Positions 32,865 to 46,726 of a DNA stretch of 64,000 nucleotides are shown here, piece after piece; position 1 is the first letter of the stretch, and the number at the start of each line of letters is the position of its first letter. The stretch covers positions 15,724,338 through 15,788,337 of the forward strand of contig ML677366.1 of assembly GCA_007922305.1 (NCBI GenBank). Reading direction: 5' to 3'. The notes under the pieces were generated by a model. The model was not told the origin of the DNA, made no database searches, and saw only the letters and a list, made by a program, of their open reading frames with translations. The translations under genes and the position numbers were made by a program. Source of the DNA: Dermatemys mawii (lineage: Eukaryota; Chordata; Testudines; Dermatemydidae).

Positions 32865-35614
32865 AGGGAAACTTAGGGTGCTGCCAAAAGCGAGGCTGTT
32901 GATTTCAGGTGGTGGCAATCTTCCCTTTGATCTACTACTGAACCAACGCTACATTATTTTGCCAGGGAGCATTGTAACACTATCCTTCGGATGAATTTTA
33001 AAACAGAAATCCTGGTTTCTTGGGTCATTAATGATCCCATGGTGCTTTTCCCTAGAGTCTGGCCAAATTTCACTTTGACTAGTTATATTCTGCCCATCTA
33101 AATTATCTCAGTAGCTTTAATTGGACAGAATTTCTCCTTCCCCTTTCCTCTCAAACTCTGTTGTGTTGCTGCGTGCTGTAAAACAGCTCCTACTTTCTAT
33201 CCTAAAGTATGTAAAAGAACTTCTATATATAATTTGTACTGTACTTTGGTTTCTTGGGGATGAAGTGTGGCCTATAAACGTGAGACATTATTTATAAATT
33301 AAAACATGACAGGCTCCAGTCATTTGCTTTAGCTACTAAATGCTTTTCTAGGGCTGCATTAGACAGATCAGAATGAGGAATCCTGTGTGCCTATGGGCCC
33401 AAATAGAAATAGTACCTACAGGATCTTCACAAAGAGATGAAAGTGTAAAGCTAATTAGAGTCAGGCTTTATCACCAACGGTGAAAGCTAAATTATCTATA
33501 CTTATTTTAGCAACACTCTTATTTGAAAAGTAGCTTTAAAAAAAAAATCACAATTTCTTTCTGCTGTCAAGGACAGAGGCAGAGAAATTTCAGTGCAGGG
33601 ACCGTGACTGTAGAACTGGCTTCCCTTGCATGAACCACCAAAGATAGAGTTTAAAAATCGTCAGCGCATGGGAGCAGGCACATCTTTTATATTAGACATT
33701 TGCTTGATTATGGATGATTCCTGGGTAAAATCTTATAATTTTTACATTGGTGGATAGTTTAATGTAAAAACTGTTTGGTTTTTTTCAGAGGTGCATATGC
33801 CATTGTGATTAGTGCACAAAAAAATCATAGTAATAACAATTAAAATAATTGGAAGCCATACATGAACTGTATTAAAGCTTAGTAATTTTGCTTCCCCCCT
33901 GGGAGTTATATCTTATGCACATACAACTTTTGGCATCTTCTTCAAATAAAACATTACTTTAAACTCAGAAAGGCATTTCATTCCTTACAAATATTATACA
34001 AAAAGTGAGAGAAAATTTCCAGGAACCAATCAGCCGATGGAATCATACAGAAATTATTTGAGGGTGTATTCAAAGAAAACAATTCAGAAAAATGAACAAA
34101 TATTTTACAGTGTATCTTAAATTTGGAGTGTTTTAATAATTAGGGAGACAAGCTGAATGAGGAAATATCTTTCATTAACTTCACCCACCTTTTGTCTTTA
34201 ATATCCTGGGATAAACATGGCTACAACAACACTGCATAATATTAATAATTAGGAATATTTACTTTGCAATTAACTCAACCTAGACAAGCATAGAGCTCAA
34301 ACCACTAAAGAAAGGAAATGTTTAGAAATGCTAATAACTTCCATTTTAAAACTGGGCCATTAAAATCAGAGTCTATGACTAAAAATAAAAGCTTATATTT
34401 TTGAGCATACCAAATAAGAATGCACAAATAATGTGTGTGCAAACATGCACGGACATTTATCACCATCTTCATAGTCCCTTGCTTGAACCAATCTGTACAA
34501 TAAGGCACTCTTTCACCCAGTACACAAATATATGTAGAATGTTCTTTACATTTAGTTCCTGTAGGAAAAACCTTGCCCACACTCCTAAAAATGTAGTCTT
34601 TAATCTCCTGATTTGCACCTAACTGAATTTGTAAATCTGATGATCCTGGGAATCTTCAGACACAAAATTAAGGCTCTTAAGAGAATGAGGCTAGGACTGT
34701 TTCATATTATTTTGGGGAAAGGGAAACTCACCTATCCTGGGATTTCTTTATTAACTTGAATTATCTCATATCAGGATCACTGGAGGTTTTCTTAAGGGTT
34801 ACAAACCTTTCCAGGGCTGTAATATGGCTTTGAAATGAAATAATGTGAAATTCACCAGTTTCAACTGAATTTCACTTTGAGAATTTAAGTTTATTCAAAC
34901 TTTTAAATTAAAAAAAAAAATTAAGATGCGTGCTTCCTGACACCTTCCTTCTCTTCCTTTCCTTTCTCTTGTGAGATAAACAGGTCCTATAAAGCTCAAA
35001 ATATTAGACCCAATTTACCTGCCTGTTCTAGTTCATCTCAATCTTGCCTTTCTGATATATGTATGCACCATTCAATCCCCCGTTTTAATACACATATATC
35101 TACTTTTAAGATAAAACACTAAATTCACCACCAGAGTGAATGCCAGAAAAAGTGCTTAGAGCATCTTATCCCATTGTAGATCCTTAGGAATGGACAAGGT
35201 TCCCAGAATGACTGGAAGAAATTGGTTGCATCTTTTCTTGTGTGAAAACTGTGTGTAAAATCCTTCACCATACTCAGGGGCTTATTCAAAGTTGATAAGG
35301 TTCTGACTTTGCAATCAGTCAGGTTTGTGCACACAGACTGCTGCACTTATGCCGACCTCCACTGAAGTGAATGGAAATGAGTACAGGAATGTGCCCATAT
35401 GGATCTGATTGACGTATCAAGGCCATAGTTCAGTGCTATATGCAGTGGTCCATTAGAACATACATATAAAGAACAAGGGAATATATAAATTGCCTTGTAA
35501 CTATAGCATAGTTACATACCCTTAAGGACAACATCTTCACTCTCCTTTGCATCCCAATATACTTCAAATATACTGGCAGACACAGCTTACAGCATGCCTA
35601 AACACATATCGTAC

Positions 35615-35772
35615 CTTGACAATGAAATCTGCTCCCAGAGGTCCTTGAATCTTTATAATTTCTCTATCCAAACTCTTCTGAAATTCAACAGTTGTGTTCT
35701 CGATGACAAATTTTCCAGGAAGATTAAAGCTGTGTTCTCCCTGGTCTCCCTGCAGTGTCTTTGACTCAATAA
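35615..35772 (-). CDS. ADAMTSL3: ADAMTSL3 exon: spacer domain core
   Basis: 158 bp: two bases complete Val, then 52 codons to a phase-0 end. The protein runs IESKTLQGDQGEHSFNLPGK, then FVIENTTVEFQKS and ends GPLGADFIVK. This is the central spacer domain; IESKTLQG and ADFI-x-K are shared by ADAMTSL1 and ADAMTSL3, whereas EHSF and ENTTVEFQ point to ADAMTSL3. The N-T-T inside ENTTVEF is an N-glycosylation sequon. The acceptor is TTCTTTGTTAG|TT and the donor is AAG|GTACGA. The spacer in this family binds other matrix components and contains no catalytic residues. Confidence 0.96.
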
Positions 35773-36639
35773 CTAACAAAGAAAACATATAACTGATTAG
35801 GTCAAACAGAGTATTTTTTATTTTCAAGTGAGTCAGCAAGCAATTTGAACAAATCATGACTTGCAAGAAGTAGCAGGGTGTGTGCATAGGAAAACTGCAT
35901 GAGCAGAGAACACTTCAACTTGTGTTGTAGGATGATATATACATTCATGAAGTAGTTTTCTCAGCATTCTTTTGACACAATAATTGCCTGCCTGATCATG
36001 TCCTCCATTTACATGGGATATATAGAGAAGTACTGTTAATACCATTTAACCCAAATCAATTGCCTCAATATTATGTATCAAGCAATAGATTGAGTATGAT
36101 AAACTGCAGGTGTTGATACAAGCATTTACTTCTTGAAGTTCCCACTATCAATGGTCAGCTACCTCAATATCTTTATCCTTCTATGCATCTGGAAGCCATA
36201 ACGTAATTCTGAATATTTACTATGTTAACAAAGAGTTAGGCGAGTAGGGATGTCACATTCTTGGAATAGGTAATGATGAAAACCTTTCCATTACTATTTT
36301 GCATTCTTTAGAAACAGAGTAAGCCAGTAAGCTACAATTTCCAAAAGATAGAAAAAACTTAGCATGGGATAACCTCCCACATATTGACTGTCCTAAGTTG
36401 TCCATACTGGATGAAGAAGATATTAATGAAGGAAAACTTCTGGGCACCCCATAACATGATAGTGTGTCCAGTGCTGAAACGCAATATTGAAAGTATGTGT
36501 TTGAATGAGGGGTTGTTACACTCTTATTGAAGGGGTGTTTCAGAGTAAGGTATCTTCTATGCACAGATTTTGTATTTCATACCTACGTTGGTTATGCGAG
36601 TGATTTATAAGGAAATAGTTAAACTAGAACAACCCCTAG

Positions 36640-36826
36640 CACTGATTCACTTATACAAGTTTAAGGTGCTTTATACCAGTAAAGTTTATTCCTCTTCCCA
36701 TACAGGAATAGCTATACCAGTATAAGAATCTTTATACCCATATAACTGTGTTCACACTAGGGAAAGTTGTACTGCCTTAGATATAACATTACAGTTAAAG
36801 CTCTACAACTTTTGTATATAGACAAG
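36640..36826. mobile_element. Inverted-repeat element of MITE type
   Basis: Inner segments are rich in TATACCAGTA/TATACTGG-like words: CTTTATACCAGTAAAGTTTA, AGCTATACCAGTATAAGAAT and CATATAACTGTGTTCACACTA. The segment has CCCCTAGCACTG on the left and TATAGACAAGTCCC on the right. I recall similar non-autonomous elements in turtles and birds. Ends are approximate. Confidence 0.45.
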
Positions 36827-39310
36827 TCCCAGGAGATCAGACTGGAAGAATTAAGGGATCTCAGTCATTTCTCCCTATTATCTTCTTTTAAATGATTTTG
36901 GATTATAAAAGTCTTACAAAATATCTAGGAAGAAAGGCATTTGTCAGAATCAACTGAGAAATATGGATAAGATACAGTGGGCCAAATTCATCATTGGTCC
37001 ACTGAAAGCAGTGTAGTTAGAACAGGGAAGAATTTGGCTCACAACATCTACACAGCAAAAATAAAAATATTTGCTTAAGGGATATAATTAGTTAGATTTC
37101 TTTAAAAAGAATTGTCATTTAAATAGCTTTTTAAGCCATTCTAAGCCTTAATGAGATAATAGAATCTGCCCTTTTGGACACTTGGTAGACATGCAAAGAA
37201 AGCTTCAAGACTTACTTTGGAATAGATGTTAAATTCTATGTTTCCTTTGGGGGTTAGTAGATATGTTTTATATGATAAAATTTAACTCTTTAAAATAATA
37301 TTTTTAAAAGGCCTCTTGGTGACAAGAGTCTATACCCTTCAAGAAGCAATGTAGTTTAGATGGTACAGTAAATACACTAACCCTTCCTAATCGGGAGCCT
37401 TGGATTAAAATCCTTAATAAAATCCCAAGAGGAAATGAGTGTGGAGAAATTAACCTACTCCTTAATTTACCTACTTAAAAAAATCCCTATGATTCATAGC
37501 CATTTTCAGATTCTGTTTTAGAATGACCCGGGAATGCAGTGGTATCTAGGTTAGGAATGAAGTACATAAAAACAACCCCTCCTTACACAGTTCTGTGTAA
37601 AACAGAGAGTGCCTATAGCATGACTTATTCACACAAATTTCCGTAAGTTCCACAGATATAGTTAAAAAAAAAGTGATAGGTAATAAAAACGATACTTTAC
37701 AAAATGTTCAAAGGGATTAAAGGTAGCCCGTTAAGGCACCTTAAATTATTACCAGATCCAAGCATTTTGGTTAAAGTTTTCTTCAATATTGACATAGGCA
37801 GGGTCTGATGCTGCTCCCATTGAGGTGGTTTGAGTTTTGCCATTTACTTCAAAAGGAGCAGGAGCAGGTCCTTAATTCCTAATCCCATTATTGAAATAAA
37901 ATCCAAGTGTGTTAAATTACTCTCAGAGACTGTACAGGAGCAAGGAAAGCTGAAATTATGCTAAAATTGCCTTAAAATACAGAGTTATATTAAATTAGAT
38001 TTTAAAAGGTTAGTCTAAAATACTGGCAATTTTACAAGTTGTTGAATTTTGATAGCTATCTAGATACAAGGCAGGAAAATGTCATTTGGTGCAATAAATT
38101 CTGTACTTTATCATACAATAAAACTTTTCATTACTGTACTTATTATATTCAAATTATTTAAAGAGTTACGTTTTGCTCATACTTACCTTGATCATGTGAC
38201 AACCTTGTCTGAAAGGAACTTCCTGCAGAAGCCAAACTTCTAAAATCAAGCTAGGAGTTGACTAATAGGTTAGCTGTAAATTTCAACTTAATTTCTGTGC
38301 CAGTGATGCTCTTGGGCTGTTAACACTAGAGAATTACCTAGATCATAAATAAAAGTAAGGCAAATGGCTATTGGACACACTTTTTCATGTAAGAGATGCA
38401 TTCCTGAAGCAGCCTCTGTCATTTTCTAATCTCTTTTTAGGCTGAAAGGTAGCTTGTTGAATCCCTAACCAAAAAAGGAGTCGTACAGTTGTCACTTTAG
38501 AAGAAGCAATCATTTCCTTGAACAACTACAGGTGTAAACTGTCAAACACCGTATAAAATCTGTATTAATCAAACCAGTGCCCACCAAATGCTTTCTAAAG
38601 ATTATCCTCCACTCTTCTAATGGATAGAACAGGGAGGGGATCCTGTACATGCTTTGAAAGAAATTTCAGCAAAAGAAACTCCTCCAAAAAATAATTTTAG
38701 CATGGTCATGAGTTGGAAATGTAGCATGAAGTTGAATATAATTCTTTTGAGGGCCATCAAAATAGTAATCAGACATTAAAGTGCCCCATTTTCTAAGCAA
38801 TTACCACCAGGAACAGATAAGAAATAACCACAGAGAGATCAACAAATATTTTATAGTACTTTAACTCTTATTTTTAGTTTCTCTCTCATGTCTTTTCCCT
38901 TCTATTATTTTTGAGTATTTTTCCTATACTTTTGTGAAAAGGCTTTGTGTGCCACAGGCTTCAGAGACACTAATACATTTTGAGGTTCACTTCTGCTAAG
39001 AAAAAGACAAAAAACTATTTATGGGCAGCAGTGACTTTTTTATTTTTCAGAAACTGAGTCCATGACTACAATAGAAAAATTCATTAAGGGAAATCACAGA
39101 GCACTGGCAATCCTGATCTAGTCAATGGGAACTGCAGGTGTATAGCACCTCTCAGAATTTGGCTCTAGAAGAGCATAAAAAATGACACCTGAGTATCAGA
39201 GAAAGGTACGAGATACTTGAAGATTAATCCATCCAGGGAGCTGAGCCAAATCTGTATGTTAACTTTTCCAATCTCTAAGCTTTTCTTCATAAAGTAATTA
39301 ACCACCGTTT

Positions 39311-39328
39311 AAAAAAAAAAAAAAAAAA
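39311..39328. repeat. Poly(A) run, 18 A
   Basis: Uninterrupted A run seen directly. No SINE or LINE body was recognised before it. Confidence 0.9.
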
Positions 39329-41184
39329 GGTCAAACTGAGAATACTGGCTTGGAACTGACAATCTGAAAATACAGTGGGACAAATTCATCCTTGGTGAAA
39401 TGCCAGTGAATGTAATTGAAGTATACAGAGCTACACCAGGGAGGAATTCAATGTGTTTAACAATTTGTAAGATACAGCTGTGCAGAGACAGTCTGTATTT
39501 CAGGGGGAGGTCTCTGCTGAACTTAGAACCAGCTACTCAGATTTTCCAAGGAAATGTGTCACTCAGTGAGATGAAAAACTGTTCCACAGCACCATCGATA
39601 ACCTTTGCTGCAATATATTCTCACTCAGCCTAAGCCACTGCCTGTCATCTTAAGCATCCCATATGAAGTAAAATCAAACAACTGACACGTAACATTATAA
39701 AGTTACTTCTGCAAATACATAGATAAGATACTGAGGATTTTTTTTTCAGGCTACTATCTAGGCATCTGGAAATATCTAAAAATAACCTTCCAGGGGACTT
39801 CAGGAAATGGCTCTCTGAAAAACAAATGTTTAGAATAACCCTACATTTACCATTCACATCTAGAGATCTGCGGGTATGCATATAAAGTTACAACCCACAT
39901 AGACTTGGATTGTGAACCCCTTATACCTACTGGGGAACAATTATCTGCCCAAGTGCTCCCACTGATTTCAATGCAGTAAGAAACTGCTAGCTGAGAAAGA
40001 AGTCCACAGCCTGGCCCACAGGGAATGGTAGGGAAAGAGTCCACCAAAAACTCACCCAGAACTCAAAACCCTGCCTGAGACCTGTGCTCCTGCAGAAGTG
40101 GGAAACAATACCTCTAGAGCATGCTCCCCAGACCTGACCCATGGAAGCCTTTTGGGGTGGGGAGCGGAGAGGTCCAACTTCACAGAGCCAGATGGGGTAG
40201 GAAACCCAGATGGACTCTTACAGATTCTCTCCTTGACAAACCCCTGAGAAAAGCAGACCAAGTTTATACAAGCTCAGGCTGAGTTAACCAGTTTTGGTGC
40301 CTTAAGGAGTTATCAACCCAGGGCTGTACTATCTTGTGTTGTTTCCCCCTTCAAAATGTAGAACCTGTCTTTTCAGAAGGGAATTCGTGGAGCTAGCTGT
40401 GACTGAGGGATCTCCCGGAAAAAATGGATCCTTATGCTTTCAGAGGCAGGCTGCAGCCCATAGGGCTCTGCAGCACAGAAGCCAGTACTGCTCTGCAGCT
40501 CTGCAGCAGCTTGGGACGTTCACAAGGAAGCCCTGTGTGAATCTCCCATCTTCTGCATAGTGATTGGGAGACTATGTTGGTTAAATGGGGGGAAATCCAT
40601 AGGTGATGGTTATTCCTCGCACAACATAAGAACATGCAGGAAATTCTGCATGTTAAATTAATGGAGTTTCCTCTCCCCTGCACAGATTATTCCCACATAG
40701 GGGAAAATGGGACCCTGGAATAAAAGCAGCTATTCTTTTCCAATTATAAATGGCATACTACTTCTTTTAATACTAGCCAGGAACAAAAACAAGTATTTGT
40801 ATGTATGGCTAAATACTTAATAGCTCAACTAATGCAAGAAGCATTATATAAAGTACAAATCCACACAAAGGAAAAAAGATACAGCCTCTTTCAGTTTCTT
40901 ATAGTTAAGCTTACTCTCCCAAAGTTCATGAACTCAGTTATCTAGCATTAGCCACTTGTAAAAATATTAGCTTCTGGTTTTCCTGTTTCTTCTGCAGGAG
41001 GATTATTTTCAGAAGACTCTCTTTCTTTGGATTCTAAAGCTCTTTAAACAACTATTAGAAAACTATCATAATTTGTTCCAAAACAAAACAAAAAACATTA
41101 TATCATAGATCAGTTAGGTGCAATGTGACAATGCTGTTGCCTGTTGCATTATTCACAAAACGCAAGCATTAAAACATGAGGCTA

Positions 41185-41285
41185 TAAGAACTGTAAGCTC
41201 CCAGGGACAGAGACTAGGGTTTCTTATGTATTACTAAAGAGACTAGTGTAATGGAGCCTCCTTCTGATTGCTTAATAATATGTCA
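41185..41285 (-). repeat. Ancient dispersed repeat (copy 3, diverged)
   Basis: AACTGTAAGCTCCCAGGGAC followed by AGAGACTAGGG, TAGTGTAATGGAGCC and TTAATAATATG follow the reverse-strand order of the family at 6130-6300. Confidence 0.5.
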
Positions 41286-42289
41286 TACATCTTAAACTGT
41301 CCACAAACTGAACAAAAAAAAGTGGACTCCATCCAGCCTGCTTAGATACTGACAGAAAACCAATTTTGGGGGCACTTTTTTGTTTGGAACCTGCTACATG
41401 AAAGACCAAATTTTAATCAATGAATCACCACAACAGCTGTGCTATTCTGGGACAACACAGATCACAGGGACCAGGATGAAACATGTGAAAGCTGGGATAC
41501 AGCATTCTCTGTCAAGGAGACCCAGAGGAGATCAGGCAAATCCCAAGTCTGATCATCTTTATGAAATGTTGCAAAGCCTTCTTCTTTGAGAAAGTCTTTC
41601 CACCATAAGTGGCAATCACAATTCAAAAGCCCCCTTTATCCCCAAACCTCTCAATTCTTTTCCTCTCCCCACTCCACACAAAAATGTACCCCAAACAGAG
41701 TTCTGACCCCCTAAAAGGGAGAGTGCCAGACTCCATTAAGTCCACTAGACACATGGCTACTGCTATTGAGTTTACATAGAAGGAACTCAGATACTCTAAC
41801 ATGGGTGGTAATAAAAATGTGTTGAGAGAGATAATCTACCCCAAAACAAACCAACAAGAGAGCCTCAAACAACCAGAACAGTGTCTGGTATTTTAAATAA
41901 GTCTTCCTAAAATTCTTCTCATAAGTATGCCAACACACTTCCATGGAAGTCAATGTAGTTACATGAGAATAACAGAGTAGCTTTTGGCTCTGTCATGAGG
42001 TGACCTTTACAACATCAACATATTCAGTCACAGAAGGGGGACAGGCAGTTTGTCCAGTAGCATATTTTGAAGTGTCTCTACTGTAAAGATTTGACCAGAG
42101 AGTGAAAAAAAAAAATTGTTGTTTCTGCCCAACACTGACTTTTTTCACATTTGTAAGCTTATAGGTGAAATGAATTTGGAGTGCAAGCTAATGGTTTAAA
42201 TGTGTCTGACTCCTCCCAGATTTGCAGAGGAATTGGTTGGGGAGAGGGTAAGAGGAAAAAACGAGTCTCCCTTAAGCTTTTTATCAGAA

Positions 42290-42400
42290 GGGTACGTCTA
42301 GACTGCAGCTAGGAGTGTGCTTCTCAGCATGAATAGACAGACACTGGCTAGCTCTACTGCAGCTAGCATGCTAAAAATAGCAGTGTAACTGGGGAATATT
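42290..42400. mobile_element. End of a terminal-inverted-repeat element, copy 3
   Basis: Left end GGGTACGTCTAGACTGCAGC and the internal word CTAGCATGCTAAAAATAGCA correspond to GGGTATGTCTACACC and TAGCTTGCTAAAAATAGTGA of the element at 27622-27913. The right terminal repeat is missing. Confidence 0.55.
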
Positions 42401-44208
42401 GGCTCCACTGGATTCACTGAAGCTGAGGCAACAATCAGCTCCCTTCTACAAGTACTAATAATTAGAAAAGGCTAAAACAAAATCAGAGAACAATAGTTCT
42501 GCTATGAACTAATCATGACCATTGCGTTAAATAGCTCTTGCAACATTTTTTAAAAGCAATATCATTTATGTTGATAGAAGTTTCTTTTTTGTAGACAGTT
42601 AGTATGGGAGGAAGAATAGCTTATTTTATACATTCATGAAACTTTTCAAAGTTACACTAATGTTCTCAGTTGCAAAATTTAAATCTAATGTCATTCAAAT
42701 TTCTTTTAAATAAAACCATGATGACATAGTCTTAGAAGAAACGCATGATACACGGAGGCAAAATATGTTTAATTCTCGCTGTTTACACTTCTCACAGCAA
42801 TAAAAGTCCTTTTTATTAGCATAATTCAGACTAATAGCCCTAAAATATTTTAATTTCACTAATATAATATTGTTTGAAATATCAGATTTAAAAGTTTATT
42901 GCATTGTCTGTGGGGATGTTCACACTTTCCATTTAAATATTAAATAAGGAAAAACTGCTCATTCATAAAGAAATGAATTCTAAGTCATAATCACAAATGT
43001 AACCAAGAAACAACTGGAAAACATTTGGAAATAAATGCTTCATAATGGCACCACACTCTTGATGAAAAGTGGGAAACACACCCAAAGATTTTACATAGCC
43101 AATAGCTAGAGAGAAAGTACCACACACCTGCATCGACTGTTTGGGGAACCTGTTGAAGTTAATGGTGAAAGAGGGACAGTAACAGTAGCAAGTGAGGGAG
43201 ACACTCACCAAGGGACAATAGGTAGCTTCTCCTCCAGCAAGTCTCTTGCACCCACTGGCCAGCTGCAGGAGATGTGCTCATTGGCCAGTGTTCCCCATTT
43301 CCCAGGATTAAATCCGGTATGGGAGCCACGTAGAGCATCCTTTGGCTTTGTTCCAGCATAGGCTTTTTATAGGTTATTTTACTAGTTTTCTTTGCATCCT
43401 TTAACTTTGCTCAGACTTTGTTTTTTTCATTTATTTATTTCACTGAGCAGCAGATTTAGGGATTGATTTCTGTGACACTGCTCATACACTTAGAATTAAG
43501 CATGTGCATACGTGCTTTGATGAATCAAGGGCAGAATCCTCAACAACTTTTGCAGGATCAAGCCCTCAGAATTCCATGGTCAGTCATTCTTTGGCCTCTA
43601 TGCTAAGACTGCCAAGAGAGATACCTTTTAATCCCACTTGTAATAATAGTAGGTTTTGTAACACATATCCATGGGGGACACAACTGAGACCACATTACTC
43701 ATTTCACACTGGCCATGGAACCCATTCTGAGTCATCAGTCATTTCTGGATTTGAACTGGTGACTTGGACTCTAAGTCTGATTACCAGACGTCTCTCCCTC
43801 TCTCTCTCAAAGATCTGTAAATAGTGCTTATCACTGGTGTACATAAGTGTTGTTGATCTAAAGCCCATTCAGTCCTCTATCGAATATAGTTTTGATGGAA
43901 GGTTTTCCAAGCCTCAAGAACTTTATTTTAGATACTCTACACAAGAATTCTTGTGCAGTTCAGCATTATAGAGAAACCATAAATACACATATATTCATAC
44001 CATTGTGATTTTTAAACTGACTTCTTTGAAAACAAGCCAAAATCAATGTAACGTTAAAGTTCTGTATGAACAGTTTGGGTTGAAAATTAAAAATGAGAAG
44101 AGGAATCAAGGCTTTGATCTTGCCAAAACACTTAAAGTTTAGATGCACTCAGATAAAAGGTTCTGGTTTTATTCTCTGCCTAGTAATAATATATAAAACT
44201 GTTCATAC

Positions 44209-44283
44209 CAAGGTGTGCTGGTCCTTTCAGTGTAAGTCTCACACTGCGGCTCCCATGAGGTATAGCAATCACAGTTTCTTCCC
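44209..44283 (-). CDS. ADAMTSL3: ADAMTSL3 exon: start of spacer domain
   Basis: Short 75-bp exon (2 + 24 codons + 1). It encodes EETVIAIPHGSRSVRLTLKG followed by PAHL, the first beta strands of the ADAMTS spacer domain. I remember the human equivalent as EENVIAVPLGSRSVRITVKG, so substitutions are conservative. The acceptor is TTTTCCTAG|GGGAAG and the donor is CTTG|GTATGA; both are canonical. The last G joins TT of the next exon to give Val before IESKTLQ. It is separated by a very long intron (16.7 kb) from the Cys-rich exon. Confidence rests on family match, exact phase and splice signals together, because the exon alone is short. Confidence 0.94.
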
Positions 44284-44999
44284 CTAGGAAAATTAAGAAA
44301 CTGTTTTAGAAATGATCTTGCTCCAGGGAATTATCACATCATGTAACTAGACTGAAAACTGTCAAATGTGTCTCAGAAAATATTTAATATGTTCCACAAT
44401 TTTCCTATCAAAAATAATATATATTATTAAGTATAATACACCAAGTCTGTTTGCTAAGCTATGCAGCTATTAAGACCTACATATGGACTTGTAAATCTTT
44501 CCTGCTCTTGGTAAATTATTTTCTATTAACAAAAATAACTAAAATGTCAGTAGTACATTAGGTGCATATTTATACTTTGTTGTCCTAGCTTTATTTCCTA
44601 ATCACTGGACAAACTTAAGGGATTTGCTAAGTTGTGTTTCCCCTAGCCAGCCCCACATACCCCCAGCTGTTCAGTTTAATTTTGCCCACACCTCATTTCC
44701 CAGAGCAGGTCACAACTTTAATCAGTGGCAGGATTTACAGAAAATAAATCATCTACATAACACTAACCCTTAACCAGTTACAGACCAGTTAAGAGCAAAT
44801 TATAACAAGTCTGCTTGTAACTTACAATATAAGATCATTCCTTCCAGGAACACTCCCAAGTTAAAACCATAAACCAAACCAGCATCAAACAGGACCATCC
44901 AACAAAAAAAAAAAAGCTTTTGCTTGCCTGAAATACCTCTTAACGACAATCATACTTAACACATATATAACTAATTTTATCTGTAGATCTCGGGGGTCT

Positions 45000-45125
45000 T
45001 TACAAAGGTGGGTGGGTATTACTACCTCCATTTTGTAGATGGGCAGCCTGTGACTTACCCGAGGTCCAATGGCAAATCAATGGAGAAGCCAACAGACCCT
45101 GGGATCTATTAATTCTGGATATGGG
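45000..45125 (+). repeat. MIR-like CORE-SINE fragment
   Basis: TATTACTACCTCCATTTTGT followed by AGATGGGCAGCCTGTGACTT, ACCCGAGGTCC and ACCCTGGGATCTATTAATTC follow the MIR order (cattttacagatg, then gtgacttgcccaaggtc, then the descriptive tail). Confidence 0.55.
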
Positions 45126-46726
45126 ACCTCTCCATCCATCATGTGCCACACCCTCGGAATGGGGAAGAGACAGCGTGCAAAAGGGATGAGCATTGTCCTG
45201 AGTTCTAAAACCCCAAAGGTTCTGGAGGGAAAGGGGATGATGCCACAGAGATCTGACAGCCCCTTCCCACATCCATCATGTTCCAACCCAAACATCATAA
45301 AGCCGCAAACCCACTTCTGCACCTCTCAACCATGTTGGCCAATATCTACACAGAGACACTCTCTGCAGGCACCATCCCATACAAGTTAATCTGTCCTTTA
45401 AATTACCTATAACACTACCCATGTGCTATTAGATTGCCTTGAAATAAGTTTCTACATCAGAAATCCATGAAGAAATGTAGAGAGAGAGAGATGGAAGATA
45501 AGATTAATCCTACGTTCATTTAATTCAATAGGAAGTTTGCCATTCGATTCAATGTAAACAGTGTCAAGCCCTCACAAAGTTAAAAATAATGTAGCTGAGG
45601 CTAAAGAAATGGTGAAAATCTGATAAGGCTTGCTAGCTCAGTGCCTTGAGAGACTAAAAAATCAAAAACAAAAAAATATAACTTTTCTTTTTCTTACTGG
45701 CAGTGCAAAAGAAGAACAAATCTTGCAAAGTCATCACAAAACCAGGAACATAATGTAGGATTTTACATTTCTCCTAGCAAACTGCCCCGGTATTGCCAAA
45801 TACCCACAGGAACAGTAAAGTCTCATATTCAATCACTTGATTCTGTAGATAAGTCTATCCTTATGCTATGTGTTTGATGTGGTAGATTTCACTGTAGTGG
45901 GTTCAAGAAAATAACAGTAACCTATTAACTGAAGTTCAGTGGCACATTGCTTTAGAAATACTCACACAGTATTTTGAGAATATTTGGGTTATAATTTTTA
46001 ACTAAAATAGTTGAAGATTTTTCTCTTTTCATGTGAAACAAGGCCTTTTTACAGTAGATGCTAAATTATCAGCTTCTGGTTTACCTCTCCTTAGCATAAG
46101 TATAAAATGCTGCCAAATGTTCAGGATACTTCAAGCAAACACTGCAATTATTTTCTTCTGAAATAATCACCTTCTTACATTACAGTTTTTATATTTCCAA
46201 TCTCTAGGAAAGTTATTTAAATATAACCATTTATTATGGACATAATGAAACGTGATCCTTATTAATTTCATACATAAGTACTTCATCAGAGTGCAAAATA
46301 CTACAGTCAGAACCATAATACAGCAGAGTAGTCCTGGAAAACACATTAACTACTCAGCCACTTAATATCTCTTTGCTTCTTTGCAATTCAACTAATGAAA
46401 AACTATCAATAGCCAAAAGGCAATGATGACTATACCTTTAAGTACAATGAAGTAACTGCTGAATTCGGAATTAAGCATTACGATGATACAAATTATAAAC
46501 AAACAATAAGTGCCCTTCAGCATTAGAGACAAGACAGGTTTCCAGGGGCCTGTCTGACCCCACTTAATCAATGACTCTGCCTCTCTCCTTGTAAGCCAAA
46601 CAGACCCTGGTCAGGGCACACAGCCTCTAAGAAGGGTTTGATCCCAGAAAGCACTGAGCACCCTGAGCCATTGGTTTCAGTGAGATTTTGGGTGTAATCT
46701 GTTAAGTGCCTCCAAGTGGCAAATTT

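Larger units (their letters stand above)
31865..35614 (-). other. ADAMTSL3 intron, 3.7 kb
   Basis: Contains a tRNA-SINE-like fragment at 32369-32480 and an inverted-repeat element at 32661-32864. 32865-35614 is AT-rich with nothing I can name. Confidence 0.85.
35773..44208 (-). other. ADAMTSL3 intron, 8.4 kb
   Basis: AT-rich. Recognised pieces are an inverted-repeat element at 36640-36826, an A(18) run at 39311-39328, a diverged dispersed repeat at 41185-41285, the end of a DNA element at 42290-42400 and a CT-rich run near 43793-43808. Other segments (35773-36639, 36827-41184, 42401-44208) show nothing I can name. Confidence 0.85.

Noticed and set aside
32502..32876. Plus-strand frame of 124 codons with a signal-peptide-like hydrophobic start
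   Set aside because: The second half lies inside the inverted-repeat element at 32661-32864, no homology is recognised, and no splice or regulatory context supports it.
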